The notes under the pieces: model-generated
Told to the model about the DNA's origin: nothing
The model's database searches: none
Seen by the model: only the letters and a program-made list of their open reading frames with translations
Program-made: the position numbers and the translations under genes
Source of the DNA: Elusimicrobiales bacterium
GTDB taxonomy: Bacteria > Elusimicrobiota > Elusimicrobia > Elusimicrobiales > UBA9959
DNA length: 64,000 nucleotides
Direction: 5' to 3'
Assembly (NCBI GenBank): GCA_028713125.1
Contig: JAQTOU010000002.1
Location: forward strand, 548,505-612,504
Shown: piece after piece, positions 43,099 to 51,108 of the stretch
Layout of the letters: the number at the start of each line of letters is the position of its first letter
Position numbering within the stretch: the stretch's first letter is position 1

Positions 43099-44060
43099 GA
43101 ATTTATTATTCTCTCCGCCAGCGCCGCCGCGTCGTAATCCCCGAATTTCAGCAGCTCGATCTTTACGGCGTTGCGGTAGCGCGCGAACCAGGTGTTCTGC
43201 CTTTTCGCGTAGGCCATAGAGGCCGCTATTATGGCCCGCACCGTATCCGGCCTCGAAAGGCGCCCGGCCAGGTGGTCCATCATCTGCGGGTAGCCGAGGG
43301 TCTTCAGGCCGGGGCAGTCCTCGGCGTACCCTTTCTCCAGCAGGGCTTTGGTTTCCTGCGCCCATTCGTCGAAGCGGGTCAGGGTCCGGCGCTTGACGCG
43401 CTCGGCGAGCAGGTCCTTCTGCCACTTTATGAAAATGAATTTCCCCTCATGCGCCGGGAGGGCGTTGAAGAACCTGCCGGACCAGATCTGCGAGACCGGC
43501 CTGCCGGCCAGGCGGGTTATCTCGATGGCGCGCATCACGCGCTGGATATTGCCCGGCGGGATGCGCGAGGCCGCCTCCGGGTCTATCGAGGCCAGCTCCG
43601 CGTGCAGGGCCTCCTTTCCGCGGACTTCGGCCAGCGCGGCCAGCTTCTCCCGCATCACGGGGTCGGCTGCCGGAAGCTCGTCGAGCCCGTTCCAGAAAGC
43701 CTGGACGTACATTCCCGTGCCGCCAGCCATGACGGGGACCTTTCCCCGCGCCTGGACTTCGGGGATCAATTTTTTAGTCTCTTTCACGAAACTGCCGGCG
43801 TCGTAGGTGGCGCGGGGATCGAGCGTGTCCACCAGGTGGTAGGGGACGCCTTCCACCAGGTAAGCCCGGCGGCCGGCCTGGGCTTCCGTCCAGGTCCCGC
43901 GCGGCTTGGCGGTGCCCGCCTCCAGGAACTTATAGATCTGTTTCGAATCGGCGGAAATTATTTCCCCGCCGAGGCGGCGGGCCAGCTCGAGAGCGATCTC
44001 CGTCTTGCCGGAGGCGTTTGCCCCCATCAGGGTGATCGGTTTAAGGGATTCGGGCGACAT
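43095..44060 (-). CDS. miaA: tRNA dimethylallyltransferase
   Basis: 321 residues. P-loop GANASGKTEIA, DSKQIYKFLEAGTAKP, and GGTGMYVQAFWNGL are MiaA signatures. It adds the isopentenyl group to A37 of UNN-reading tRNAs; MiaB (44610-45902) then thiomethylates the same base. I place the start at 44060 (MSPESLKP): an in-frame ATG at 44123 would put a strong hairpin terminator (44078-44116) inside the coding region. Confidence 0.93.
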   Translation of the reverse strand: MSPESLKPITLMGANASGKTEIALELARRLGGEIISADSKQIYKFLEAGTAKPRGTWTEAQAGRRAYLVEGVPYHLVDTLDPRATYDAGSFVKETKKLIPEVQARGKVPVMAGGTGMYVQAFWNGLDELPAADPVMREKLAALAEVRGKEALHAELASIDPEAASRIPPGNIQRVMRAIEITRLAGRPVSQIWSGRFFNALPAHEGKFIFIKWQKDLLAERVKRRTLTRFDEWAQETKALLEKGYAEDCPGLKTLGYPQMMDHLAGRLSRPDTVRAIIAASMAYAKRQNTWFARYRNAVKIELLKFGDYDAAALAERIINS

Positions 44061-44077
44061 TGGTTTTGGCGGTAATG

Positions 44078-44116
44078 AAAAGCGGCTAGTGGCTTGGAAG
44101 CCGCCTAGCCGCTTTT
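44078..44116 (-). terminator. Hairpin between the PilZ gene and miaA
   Basis: Perfect 12-bp stem AAAAGCGGCTAG / CTAGCCGCTTTT with an inner GGCTT/AAGCC stem; ends in TTTT on the minus strand. It probably ends transcription of the PilZ gene. Confidence 0.7.
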
Positions 44117-44130
44117 CCTTCATGCTTAGG

Positions 44131-44613
44131 TCACTTCTTCTTGAAGATGGATTCGTCTTTCTGCGGCTTATTGCACAGGCCGTGGGCCCGGCAGGTTTCC
44201 ACGCAGACTTCCGGCAGCTTCAGAGCGGTGCGGGTGTCGCAGTCGGAATAGTCCTCGGCCATCTCGTTGATGCGTTTGCGGTCGTCGTGGCTGATGTGGG
44301 AGAAGGAGATGCCGTTCATGAAGACGCCGCCCTTGTCCTTGACCCAGGAGATCTTGCCGGTGACCGGCATCTCTTTGGTCCCGTCCAGCTTAAGGATGAT
44401 ATTGAGTTCCTTGGTATGGGGCGGGGCCATGAAGGTTATCAGGCGCATTCCGCCGGCGGACAGGTCCGCGAGGATGGCGGGCTGGGGCACGGATTTGCCG
44501 TGGTCGGTGGTCGTATAAAATTCTATTTCCACAGGTTCCAGGATGCCGTGCAGCATCGGCAGGCGTACGTGCTGGCGCCTTTCTTTAACAACTTTGCTGG
44601 TTTTTTTGGTCAT
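44131..44613 (-). CDS. PilZ-domain protein
   Basis: 160 residues. ERRQHVRLPM (RxxxR) and DLSAGGMRL (D/NxSxxG) are the two cyclic-di-GMP-binding motifs of PilZ. A C-terminal extension (about 125-160) has four Cys (SDCDT, EVCVETCRAHGLC) that could bind metal. Likely a c-di-GMP receptor acting on pili or surface behaviour. ATGA overlap with miaB couples the two genes. Confidence 0.9.
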   Translation of the reverse strand: MTKKTSKVVKERRQHVRLPMLHGILEPVEIEFYTTTDHGKSVPQPAILADLSAGGMRLITFMAPPHTKELNIILKLDGTKEMPVTGKISWVKDKGGVFMNGISFSHISHDDRKRINEMAEDYSDCDTRTALKLPEVCVETCRAHGLCNKPQKDESIFKKK

Positions 44614-45902
44614 AAGAGTTTTCCGTTCAAAGTATTTTTATCAGCCTTTTCCACCAGGACTTCGGCCATCTTCCCGGGCGTTCCCCCTGCCTTGACTCTG
44701 ACCGCGAAATTTCCCGAGGCGCGGCCGTAAGTTTCGGTCTCAAAAAGAACTTCCTCTATTTTACCAATTCTTTCGTTTAAAATTACGCGCGAATTTGTTT
44801 TGACGGCGGCCAGCAGTTTTTCCAGCCTGGCCTCCATTTCTGCTTCGCTTATCGTAGCGGCCATTTCAGGTTTGTCCGAGCGGGGCGAATACTTGAAACA
44901 GTAGGCCATGGTGAACCGCCCCTCCTGCACCAGCTTCAGTGTGTCCTGAAAATCCTCTTCGGTTTCCCCGGGATAGCCTACTATGAAATCGGTGGAGACG
45001 GCCAGGTCCGGCGTCCCGGCGCGCAGCCGGGCGAGCAGGGCCAGGTACTGGGCGCGGGTATAGCCGCGGCGCATCAACTTCAGGATCCGGTCCGAGCCGG
45101 ACTGCACCGGCAAGTGCATATAGCGGGCAAGTTTCTTTTCCCGCGCGAGCAGGGCGGTGAAATCATCTTCGAAGTAAACAGGGTGCGGGCTCATGAAGCG
45201 CAGCCGCTGAAGTCCGGGCAGGGCCAGGGCTTTTTCCAGGAGTCCGGAGAACGTGGTCTTGTCCTGCCGCCAGGCGTTCACGGTCTGGCCCAGCAGGACT
45301 ATTTCTTTAGCGCCGGCTTCTATTTTCGCTGCGGCGTCTTTAAGGATAGCGTCCGCGGAAAGGAACACCGCCGGCCCGCGCACCGCCGGCACAATGCAGT
45401 AGGAGCATTTAAGGGAGCAGCCCCGCATGATGGTGACATAGGCGGTCTGCGGCGAGCGGAAAAGATTCTGATGCGCGGTTTCGCCTTCGGGAGAAGGTCC
45501 GAGCTGGTTTATGAGAGAGTCCTCGAAGGCCTCGATAGCTTTTGCCCCTACCACTTCGTCTACAAAAGGGAAACGGTTCTTTATGGCCTTTCCCCCCAGC
45601 TTCTGCGCGGCGCAGCCCACTACGAACAGTTTTCCCTCCGGCCGTTTCTCTTTCCAGACGCGCAGGCGACCTATCTGGGAGATGGCCTTGTCCTCCGCGC
45701 GCTGGCGCACGGTGCAGGTATTGACCACAACCGCGTCGGCCTTCTTGATCTCGTCGGTAAGTTCGTACCCCCGCCGCCTGAAGGCCGCGGCGATATTCTC
45801 CGAATCTGCCTCGTTCATCTGGCATCCGAACGTGATAATGCACACTCTCCGCGCGGGGCCGCCCGGAACGGGCGGCGACGCTGGATTTTGCCGTTTCTGC
45901 AT
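44610..45902 (-). CDS. miaB: tRNA-2-methylthio-N6-dimethylallyladenosine synthase, chimeric 5-prime end
   Basis: 430 residues. N-terminal cluster cysteines C27, C63 and C97, the radical-SAM motif CSLKCSYC (C162, C166, C169), and a C-terminal TRAM domain (SRVILNERIGKIEEVLFE). It methylthiolates i6A37 made by MiaA. The first 80 bases of the gene (45902-45823) belong to the mobile element: the same bases recur inverted at 47855-47934, and a diverged version stands at 62140-62061. The element joins at the Cys27 codon. The start has AAAGGA nine bases upstream, inside the element, and overlaps the 3-prime end of the recombinase gene. Confidence 0.96.
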   Translation of the reverse strand: MQKRQNPASPPVPGGPARRVCIITFGCQMNEADSENIAAAFRRRGYELTDEIKKADAVVVNTCTVRQRAEDKAISQIGRLRVWKEKRPEGKLFVVGCAAQKLGGKAIKNRFPFVDEVVGAKAIEAFEDSLINQLGPSPEGETAHQNLFRSPQTAYVTIMRGCSLKCSYCIVPAVRGPAVFLSADAILKDAAAKIEAGAKEIVLLGQTVNAWRQDKTTFSGLLEKALALPGLQRLRFMSPHPVYFEDDFTALLAREKKLARYMHLPVQSGSDRILKLMRRGYTRAQYLALLARLRAGTPDLAVSTDFIVGYPGETEEDFQDTLKLVQEGRFTMAYCFKYSPRSDKPEMAATISEAEMEARLEKLLAAVKTNSRVILNERIGKIEEVLFETETYGRASGNFAVRVKAGGTPGKMAEVLVEKADKNTLNGKLL

Positions 45903-47446
45903 TTGTTTTTTTCCTTTAAAATAAAAAAATTAAATGGCGCAAAAAATTCTGCATTTTTAATTTTTTTGTCGGAGATTTTGATGTTCCTGAACACCAGATT
46001 GAGGGCGCGTTTACGGGTGAGGTTGTCGGGTTTTCCCTTCCCCGGTTCTCCGACGGAGACATACTCGTTGACCCGCGCCAGATAGTCCGCGGATTTTTCG
46101 CGGTCTATCTGGCGCAGATCATAGAGGGCCACCAGTTTTTTCAGCTCTTCCGCTTCCAGGTAGAGCGACTGGTTTTTCTCTTCAAAGACCTCTTTGGAAA
46201 CATGGCCTTCCACGAAAATGTCGGTCAGTTTGCGCTGCTGTTCCAGGTTGCGGGCGAGCCTGGCTTTAAGTTCGCTTTTGGCCTGTTTTTCGCCTTCCGG
46301 GAGCGGGGCGGCCGGAAAAGTCATGTTCGTCCATCGGCTCCCAAAATCGTCGCTGCTGAGCAGTATTTCAAGGTATTCCTCTACCTGCGGCTCTATAACC
46401 TCGGCCTTTACGCTCTTGTTGGTGCAGGAGGAATAGCCGTTGTTCCGCGCGGAACAACGGTACCATTTCTTGGTGGCCCCGGTGCGGTGGTTGCAGACCG
46501 AAGACGCCCCGATATACTTGTGGTTGCACTTCTCGCAGAACAGGAGGCCGGACAAGATGTAATCGCCGGGGCGGGCGCGGCGGCACCTTATGCGCCTTTC
46601 GGCGCGAAGTTTTTGCGCTTGCGCAAAAACTTCATCGCTGAGTATGGCTTTATGTTTGCCCCGCGCGATTATGATCTTGTCCGTAGGGCACTTAACGTAT
46701 TTGTAGCCCTTGGGCGTCTTTTGGGTTTTGTCGTAATGGTGGGCGCTCCAAACTATTGTGCCGGTATAGATCTGGTTCTTTAAGATGTCGAAGATGGCCT
46801 TGGTGCCGAAACAGTTGCCTTTGCGGTTCCTTATGCCCTGCTTTGCCAGTAAAGCGCCTATGGCCCAGGAACTCTTGCCCTCAAGGTACAGGGCGTAGAC
46901 GTGCCTCACCACCTTGGCCTCGCTCTCCACCACCTCAAGCAGCTTGGCGGCCTTGTTATAGGTGTAGCCGTAGGGCGCGAACCTTGAACCCAGCCAGTTG
47001 CCCTGCATGGCGCTCTTTACCATGCCGGGGTACACGCGCTCCGCAATGCGGCTGCGCTCGAACTCGGCGAAACTGCCAAGCTGCTGGAACATCATGCGCC
47101 CGGTCGAGGTTGTGCTGTCAAAGGGCTCGCCGGCGGATTTAAAGCCCACGCCGTGGCCTGATAGATGGTCTACAAGGTTAAGCAGGTCCCTGAGGTTCCG
47201 GCTGAAGCGGTCAATTTTAGCTACCAGCACCAGCCCGAACTTGCCGCCTTTGGCGTCAGCCATAAGTGCGGCAAGCGCGGGCCTGTCCGTGGTGGCCCCG
47301 CTGATGCCGTCGTCCGAGTAGACCTTGTAAACCTCAAGACCCTCGCGCTTGGCGAAAGCCTCAAGGGTTTCCCTCTGCACAATAAGCGAGGTGCCTTCCC
47401 TGGCTTGGTCTTCCGTGGAGACCCTGAGATATAAAGCGGTTTTCAT
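45815..47446 (-). CDS. Large serine recombinase (integrase), left copy
   Basis: 543 residues. Resolvase domain with catalytic Ser10 (LYLRVSTEDQ), YSDDGISGATTDRPAL and DRFSRNLRDL; recombinase domain (PYGYTYNKAAKLLEVVESEAKVVRHVY); zinc ribbon (LLFCEKCNHKY ... YRCSARNNGYSSC); coiled-coil tail. It catalyses integration and excision at the miaB site. Start at MKTALYL with AAGG upstream, two bases behind the helix-turn-helix gene. Its last codons run into miaB (antisense-free, same strand) and stop just past the junction (SDAR). About two-thirds identical by eye to the right copy. Confidence 0.95.
   Translation of the reverse strand: MKTALYLRVSTEDQAREGTSLIVQRETLEAFAKREGLEVYKVYSDDGISGATTDRPALAALMADAKGGKFGLVLVAKIDRFSRNLRDLLNLVDHLSGHGVGFKSAGEPFDSTTSTGRMMFQQLGSFAEFERSRIAERVYPGMVKSAMQGNWLGSRFAPYGYTYNKAAKLLEVVESEAKVVRHVYALYLEGKSSWAIGALLAKQGIRNRKGNCFGTKAIFDILKNQIYTGTIVWSAHHYDKTQKTPKGYKYVKCPTDKIIIARGKHKAILSDEVFAQAQKLRAERRIRCRRARPGDYILSGLLFCEKCNHKYIGASSVCNHRTGATKKWYRCSARNNGYSSCTNKSVKAEVIEPQVEEYLEILLSSDDFGSRWTNMTFPAAPLPEGEKQAKSELKARLARNLEQQRKLTDIFVEGHVSKEVFEEKNQSLYLEAEELKKLVALYDLRQIDREKSADYLARVNEYVSVGEPGKGKPDNLTRKRALNLVFRNIKISDKKIKNAEFFAPFNFFILKEKNKCRNGKIQRRRPFRAAPRGECALSRSDAR
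45823..45992 (-). repeat. 170-bp inverted repeat, arm A
   Basis: Matches 47765-47934 in inverted orientation with one mismatch (45982 against 47775). It includes the last 29 or so codons of the recombinase core tail, the AT-rich miaB leader, and miaB bases 1-80. Confidence 0.93.
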
Positions 47447-47448
47447 AG

Positions 47449-47622
47449 CTACCTTATGGTTTCCTTCCACTTCTTTATCTTGCGCATGTCCGCCTCGGTG
47501 AACACCGGGTAGTTCCTGTAATCGCGTCCGGGCTTAATCCAGCCGCGGCTTATCCAGTTGTAGATGGTCTGACGAGTTACGCGCAGCAGTTTGGCGGCTT
47601 CAACCATGTTGTAGCGCTTCAT
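47449..47622 (-). CDS. Small helix-turn-helix protein (excisionase / AlpA-like)
   Basis: 57 residues: MKRYNMVEAAKLLRVTRQTIYNWISRGWIKPGRDYRNYPVFTEADMRKIKKW is one MerR-type helix-turn-helix, as in excisionases and AlpA regulators (shown here only as a description: MVEAAKLLRVTRQTIYNW is the key motif). Directly upstream of the recombinase gene with a 2-base gap, so it probably controls recombination direction. TATAAT ends 6 bases before the ATG at 47622 and no ribosome site is present: predicted leaderless. Confidence 0.85.
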   Translation of the reverse strand: MKRYNMVEAAKLLRVTRQTIYNWISRGWIKPGRDYRNYPVFTEADMRKIKKWKETIR

Positions 47623-47679
47623 AGGTAAATTATACAAAACTTTACACTTGTTGGGGGCAGCCGGTGGGGCGCGACCGAA

Positions 47680-47752
47680 CATTAACAGAAAAGCCCGCCA
47701 GGGCCGAGCGTATGCGAGGCCGGGGCGGGTTTTTAATAAACCAAGGTGCGCC
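47680..47752 (+). repeat. Terminator-bearing repeat, left copy
   Basis: ATTAACAGAAAAGCCCGCCA ... GGCGGGTTTTTAAT ... ACCAAGGTGC. The same block is present at 61520-61590 in the same orientation, with a different loop. The outer stem AAAGCCCGCC/GGCGGGTTTTT is an intrinsic terminator on the plus strand. Confidence 0.85.
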
Positions 47753-47764
47753 CCATCGGCGGGG

Positions 47765-47934
47765 GTTCAGGAACGTCAAAATCTCCGACAAAAAAATTAA
47801 AAATGCAGAATTTTTTGCGCCATTTAATTTTTTTATTTTAAAGGAAAAAAACAAATGCAGAAACGGCAAAATCCAGCGTCGCCGCCCGTTCCGGGCGGCC
47901 CCGCGCGGAGAGTGTGCATTATCACGTTCGGATG
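47765..47934 (+). repeat. 170-bp inverted repeat, arm B, with inverted attachment site
   Basis: Second arm. Its end (47934) joins directly to the 453-bp repeat, giving exactly the junction expected for the circular element (attP): recombinase tail, miaB 5-prime copy, then GAGCTGTGG. Confidence 0.93.
47855..47934 (+). pseudogene. Detached copy of the miaB 5-prime end (allele 1)
   Basis: Eighty bases identical to the start of the functional miaB, from ATG to the first two bases of the Cys27 codon, followed by TGAGCTG, which closes the miaB frame at once. Confidence 0.88.
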
Positions 47935-48385
47935 AGCTGTGGATTCAATTCAACCGTACCCTCTATAAGTTCCTCAAAACATTGTACGCCTGATCGGCTT
48001 TGGAAGCGGTAGGCCGAGCTTATCCGCGAGATGTCGTCGCAGGCGTGGCCACGCAGCGCGGCCCCGCACTGCTCCTTGCCGCGAGAAGCGGGTTCGCAAG
48101 GCTCGGCACTACGCGCCTTCGCTCTTGCTCCGCCGGTAGACTGCGCCTTATAACAACCTCCTTCTGCGCGGCCAGCCGGCCCCCAAAACCGGGGGCCTTG
48201 GCGGGCCGCTCCCGGGCCGCTTTCGCGGCCCGTACAGCAAGGTAGGCGGCATCTTATTGTGCCCCTCTTTGCGCGGCTGGGCGGCCCTGCCGCGCTGCGG
48301 TGTTGCTGTGCTGCACCCCCGGCCTGCCGGGCAGGCCGTACATCCCCGCATTTATTTTTTTCTTATTTTTAAATTATGGCCACCG
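47933..48385 (+). repeat. 453-bp inverted repeat, left arm
   Basis: Reverse complement of 61610-62062; I see no mismatch. Non-coding as far as I can judge, GC-rich, with strong hairpins (GGCCCCCAAAACCGGGGGCC, GGGCCGCTTTCGCGGCCC, GGCCTGCCGGGCAGGCC). Its first 63 bases continue the recombinase frame across the attachment junction. Confidence 0.93.
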
Positions 48386-48437
48386 ATAAGGATATACCTT
48401 ATTTCAGTTTCCCCTCTTTCAGGGTGGCAATAATTTA

Positions 48438-49055
48438 TCAGTTGGCAGACTTCTCTTTGGTAGTCCAGAAGCCTTCAAAGATGTATCCGATCTTAAATCC
48501 GAGCGCCGGCTTCAGCGTCCCGGCCTTTCCCCCGCCCACATTGTCCAGGTCGAGGTCGATAAGCCTATAAAAAATATCAAATGTGAAGCCTGTGGGCGTA
48601 TCAGCGAATTCATTGGTTGTGTAGAGCATCCCGGCGGAAATAATGGGAGCGGCGTAAAGCGTCGTGTCAGACAGTCCAAGGTCGGCATAAGCCTGTGCGG
48701 TGAAGCGCAGGGGCTTTCCCTGGACCTTTGGTGTCATGTACTCCATACCGAGCAATAGATCGAACAAATAGAACGTGTCCTTGCCGGTGTGCGGATTATC
48801 AACCTTAATGCTTTGGAACTGGAGTCCGCCAGTCTTGGATATGGTTTCATGCCCGACGGCGCGGAAACCAAAGCCCCAGGGCTTCACGCTCTCGCTGCCT
48901 CCTCCGGAAATATTCAAGGTCTGCGCCGTCGGCATTATCATGTAATATTCATTGGCAGCCATCCATTTGTAGACTGGTTTGGTTTCGGCCGCGTTGCTGT
49001 AAGCAATCACTCCGAAAGTGAAAGCAGTAAAGGCTAGAATCTTTTTCATGGTCAT
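48438..49055 (-). CDS. Exported barrel-like protein of the cargo
   Basis: 205 residues (203 if the second ATG is used). Signal peptide to about residue 22 (AFTAFTFGVIAYSNA/A). The rest alternates short amphipathic strands with Gly/Thr turns (WGFGFRAVGHETISKTGGLQF, TFDIFYRLIDLDLDN, LKPALGFKIGYIFEGF), consistent with a small outer-membrane barrel. I do not recognise the family. Its start overlaps the stop of the next gene upstream by 4 bases. Confidence 0.7.
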   Translation of the reverse strand: MTMKKILAFTAFTFGVIAYSNAAETKPVYKWMAANEYYMIMPTAQTLNISGGGSESVKPWGFGFRAVGHETISKTGGLQFQSIKVDNPHTGKDTFYLFDLLLGMEYMTPKVQGKPLRFTAQAYADLGLSDTTLYAAPIISAGMLYTTNEFADTPTGFTFDIFYRLIDLDLDNVGGGKAGTLKPALGFKIGYIFEGFWTTKEKSAN

Positions 49056-49456
49056 TTCTCGGTATATACGATTTTAAGTTTCGTGCCGGTGGCCGTAGCC
49101 TTGTATGGCCTGGTCCCGGCATTTATCGTCTTGGCAAACGCCTTCGCCGTAGTGGCCGCAGTCTGCTTCGCTTTGAGCGGAAGCATTATGTTCCAGCCGG
49201 ACACGTGGTTGATTGTGCCGTCAGGTCTCATAAAGCGAAAAATAGAAAGCCAAATCCCAATCGTGCCGTTTATGCTCGCATCATTGCGGCCAGTCGCGAT
49301 TCCAGAAATATTTGCGATTCCGGCTTTTCCCCCGACTGTGACTTTGTCTGCCAGTACTTCTATTGTCTGGGTTTTGTCGTAAGTGGATGCCTGTAGCTTT
49401 GCGCCCTTGGTGAGTTCGGTTACGGGATTATATGCTGAATTGATTTTCTTCTTCAC
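49052..49456 (-). CDS. Hypothetical cargo protein
   Basis: 134 residues from a GTG start with GGGAGGG 5 bases upstream. Beta-rich, basic (pI high by eye), with NGTIGIWLSIFRFMRPDGTINHVSGWNIMLPLK in the middle. There is no signal peptide. I recognise no domain. It is coupled to the barrel-like gene downstream. Confidence 0.6.
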   Translation of the reverse strand: MKKKINSAYNPVTELTKGAKLQASTYDKTQTIEVLADKVTVGGKAGIANISGIATGRNDASINGTIGIWLSIFRFMRPDGTINHVSGWNIMLPLKAKQTAATTAKAFAKTINAGTRPYKATATGTKLKIVYTEK

Positions 49457-49471
49457 AAGCCCTCCCCAAAA

Positions 49472-50167
49472 CTATATGTGTCCTTTTAGTGATTTGCGCA
49501 ACGTGTCTAACCTAAGCCATGCGCCATTTTTGTCCTGGAATTTCCATGCCTTCCACCCGTTTACTCCACTCCCAGTTAGGCTGAAAGCAGCGGCAGAGGG
49601 TGAAACATACTCCTTGCCATTAAAAATGATTGCTCCTGATTTGGAAACATGCGCGTTATAGGCTTTTCCCTTGTAAACAAATTGGATGGGGAGACGACAC
49701 TTTACGCAACCGGCCAGATCACTTTTTTTAATGGCTCTCCTCGACTGCTTATGCTTGGGCGCAATGCCGTTGCTAAAGATTTCTATCAGCTCTCTTTTTT
49801 GGAACTCTTTGATATCTTGCTTGAACAGTGCTTTAAGATCCTCTGCCGCAGAAAAACAGCCCTTTTGGGAATTCCCCTTTGGCATCAGGATTCTCAGGAT
49901 CAAGGATTCTAATTCGTGAACGTGGTCATGCGCATTGGTGAGGTAGACGCTAAACCTATCCCAGGTCTCGGCATGCTTGTCGACTAAATGATGCTTAAGA
50001 CGCCCTTGGAGATTAGAGGCCTTGCCGACATAGTAGAGCTTTGTCCCGTTATATAGGGCATAAACTCCATGCCGCCCTTTCACATGTTTTTTTATTAGTA
50101 GCGAATGTTTTTCAAGAGTGCTGCGGTTTATGTTTTCGAGGAACTGTGAAACCAGGTTGTTTTTCAT
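49472..50167 (-). CDS. GIY-YIG nuclease with C-terminal RAMA-like domain
   Basis: 231 residues. GIY-YIG core: GVYALY (34-39), YYVGKASNLQGRLKHHL (45-61; catalytic Arg in GR). The C-terminal 80 residues (AHVSKSGAIIFNGKEYVSPSAAAFSLTGSGVNGW) match the RAMA / DUF2924-like module often found in modification-linked enzymes, preceded by a CVKCR pair. Likely a restriction-type or modified-DNA-directed endonuclease. It is last-but-two in the defence run. Confidence 0.85.
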   Translation of the reverse strand: MKNNLVSQFLENINRSTLEKHSLLIKKHVKGRHGVYALYNGTKLYYVGKASNLQGRLKHHLVDKHAETWDRFSVYLTNAHDHVHELESLILRILMPKGNSQKGCFSAAEDLKALFKQDIKEFQKRELIEIFSNGIAPKHKQSRRAIKKSDLAGCVKCRLPIQFVYKGKAYNAHVSKSGAIIFNGKEYVSPSAAAFSLTGSGVNGWKAWKFQDKNGAWLRLDTLRKSLKGHI

Positions 50168-50210
50168 TGCGTATCACTCCAAGATTATGCAGCTGTTTCT
50201 AATTGCTGAC

Positions 50211-50864
50211 TTAAGTGCTAAGAATAAAAGACTCAAGCTTTGAGAAAACACTTGGATCAATGTGCTCCATGACATCCTTTATCGCTTCAGCCCTACTCTT
50301 CCCATATTCATTCGGATGGATACCGGGTAATAGAACTAGCAATGCGGTGTTTTTTAACTGGCTGGCAGCAAGACCTGCGGCGGCAAATAACTTTGGGTTT
50401 ATGTTCTGATCGGAAATAACAAAAAACACATATTTGAGGTTATCAGAGAAAGTCTTCTCCAGACGTTTGCGTTTGTGCCCGACCTTTTGCCACATACTTA
50501 CTGTTTGTCCCTGGAACTCAGCTGCAATCGCATCCGCTTTTTTGATGGAATCAGGAAACCCATTGCGGTTATATCCTAAATCCATCTTTAGATCAATCAA
50601 GAGCCGTATCTTTCCGTCCAAACAAACAACCAAATCCGGCTTAATCCTTGCATCTGTCCCCTTATGGATAGATGTTAGTGTCTGATTTATAAAAATATGA
50701 TCGAGGCCAGGGATGGAAGTGATAAGGTAGTGGGCTAAGCGGTCTTCTATCTCTGAAGCAATTGAACGGCTTTCCCCCCTGGATATTTTGGGGTGTGGCA
50801 CAATTGGAATCCGTGCAGCTCTATAGGCATCGACTACGGATTCGACAAAATTCTCTGGTTTCAT
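50211..50864 (-). CDS. PD-(D/E)xK nuclease-like protein
   Basis: 217 residues. IKPDLVV (D77) followed after one strand by LLIDLKMDLG (D91, K93) is the PD-(D/E)xK catalytic pattern, with candidate Glu residues in the preceding helix (SEIEDRL, 38-41). The C-terminal half (VFFVISDQNINPKLFAAAGLA) is Rossmann-like. Probably a DNA-cleaving effector of the neighbouring gene set. It follows the 77-residue gene by 3 bases. Confidence 0.7.
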   Translation of the reverse strand: MKPENFVESVVDAYRAARIPIVPHPKISRGESRSIASEIEDRLAHYLITSIPGLDHIFINQTLTSIHKGTDARIKPDLVVCLDGKIRLLIDLKMDLGYNRNGFPDSIKKADAIAAEFQGQTVSMWQKVGHKRKRLEKTFSDNLKYVFFVISDQNINPKLFAAAGLAASQLKNTALLVLLPGIHPNEYGKSRAEAIKDVMEHIDPSVFSKLESFILST

Positions 50865-50867
50865 GCT

Positions 50868-51101
50868 CTAATTCGACCTTATTGAATATCCCATGCCCGC
50901 GAGCGCTCGCTCTGCGGCTAACATCTTTCTGAATTCAGCCTGATAAGAGTCTGGGACGCCTACCTGCATACAAAATTCCTTCGGGTCCATATTCTTAAGT
51001 GTATGTGCGTGGATTAGGACCAAAGAATGGAATGTCGCCATCTTCCTCTTTTCACTTTCCGCAATCTGAAGTTGCGATTTTATCTGTTCAATTAATTCCA
51101 T
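50868..51101 (-). CDS. Small helical protein in the defence run
   Basis: 77 residues, mostly helical by composition (MELIEQIKSQLQIAESEKRK). The middle (LKNMDPKEFCMQVGVPDSYQAEFRKML) could be a helix-turn-helix-like unit. No family recognised. Packed between the 4TM gene (7 bases) and the nuclease gene (3 bases), so it is very probably part of one system. Confidence 0.65.
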   Translation of the reverse strand: MELIEQIKSQLQIAESEKRKMATFHSLVLIHAHTLKNMDPKEFCMQVGVPDSYQAEFRKMLAAERALAGMGYSIRSN

Positions 51102-51108
51102 GGAAATA

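Noticed and set aside
43099-43425. Upstream extension of hflX
   Set aside because: It overlaps miaA by more than 300 bases; the ATGA overlap at 43095-43098 gives a normal HflX N-terminus.
47664-47993. Plus-strand frame of 109 codons
   Set aside because: It is the inverted copy of the recombinase tail running over the attachment junction, not a separate gene.
48000-48245. Open frames in the 453-bp repeat (also 61750-61995 and 48148-48351)
   Set aside because: They overlap on both strands, are Ala/Arg-rich and lack start signals; the region looks like GC-rich non-coding hairpins.
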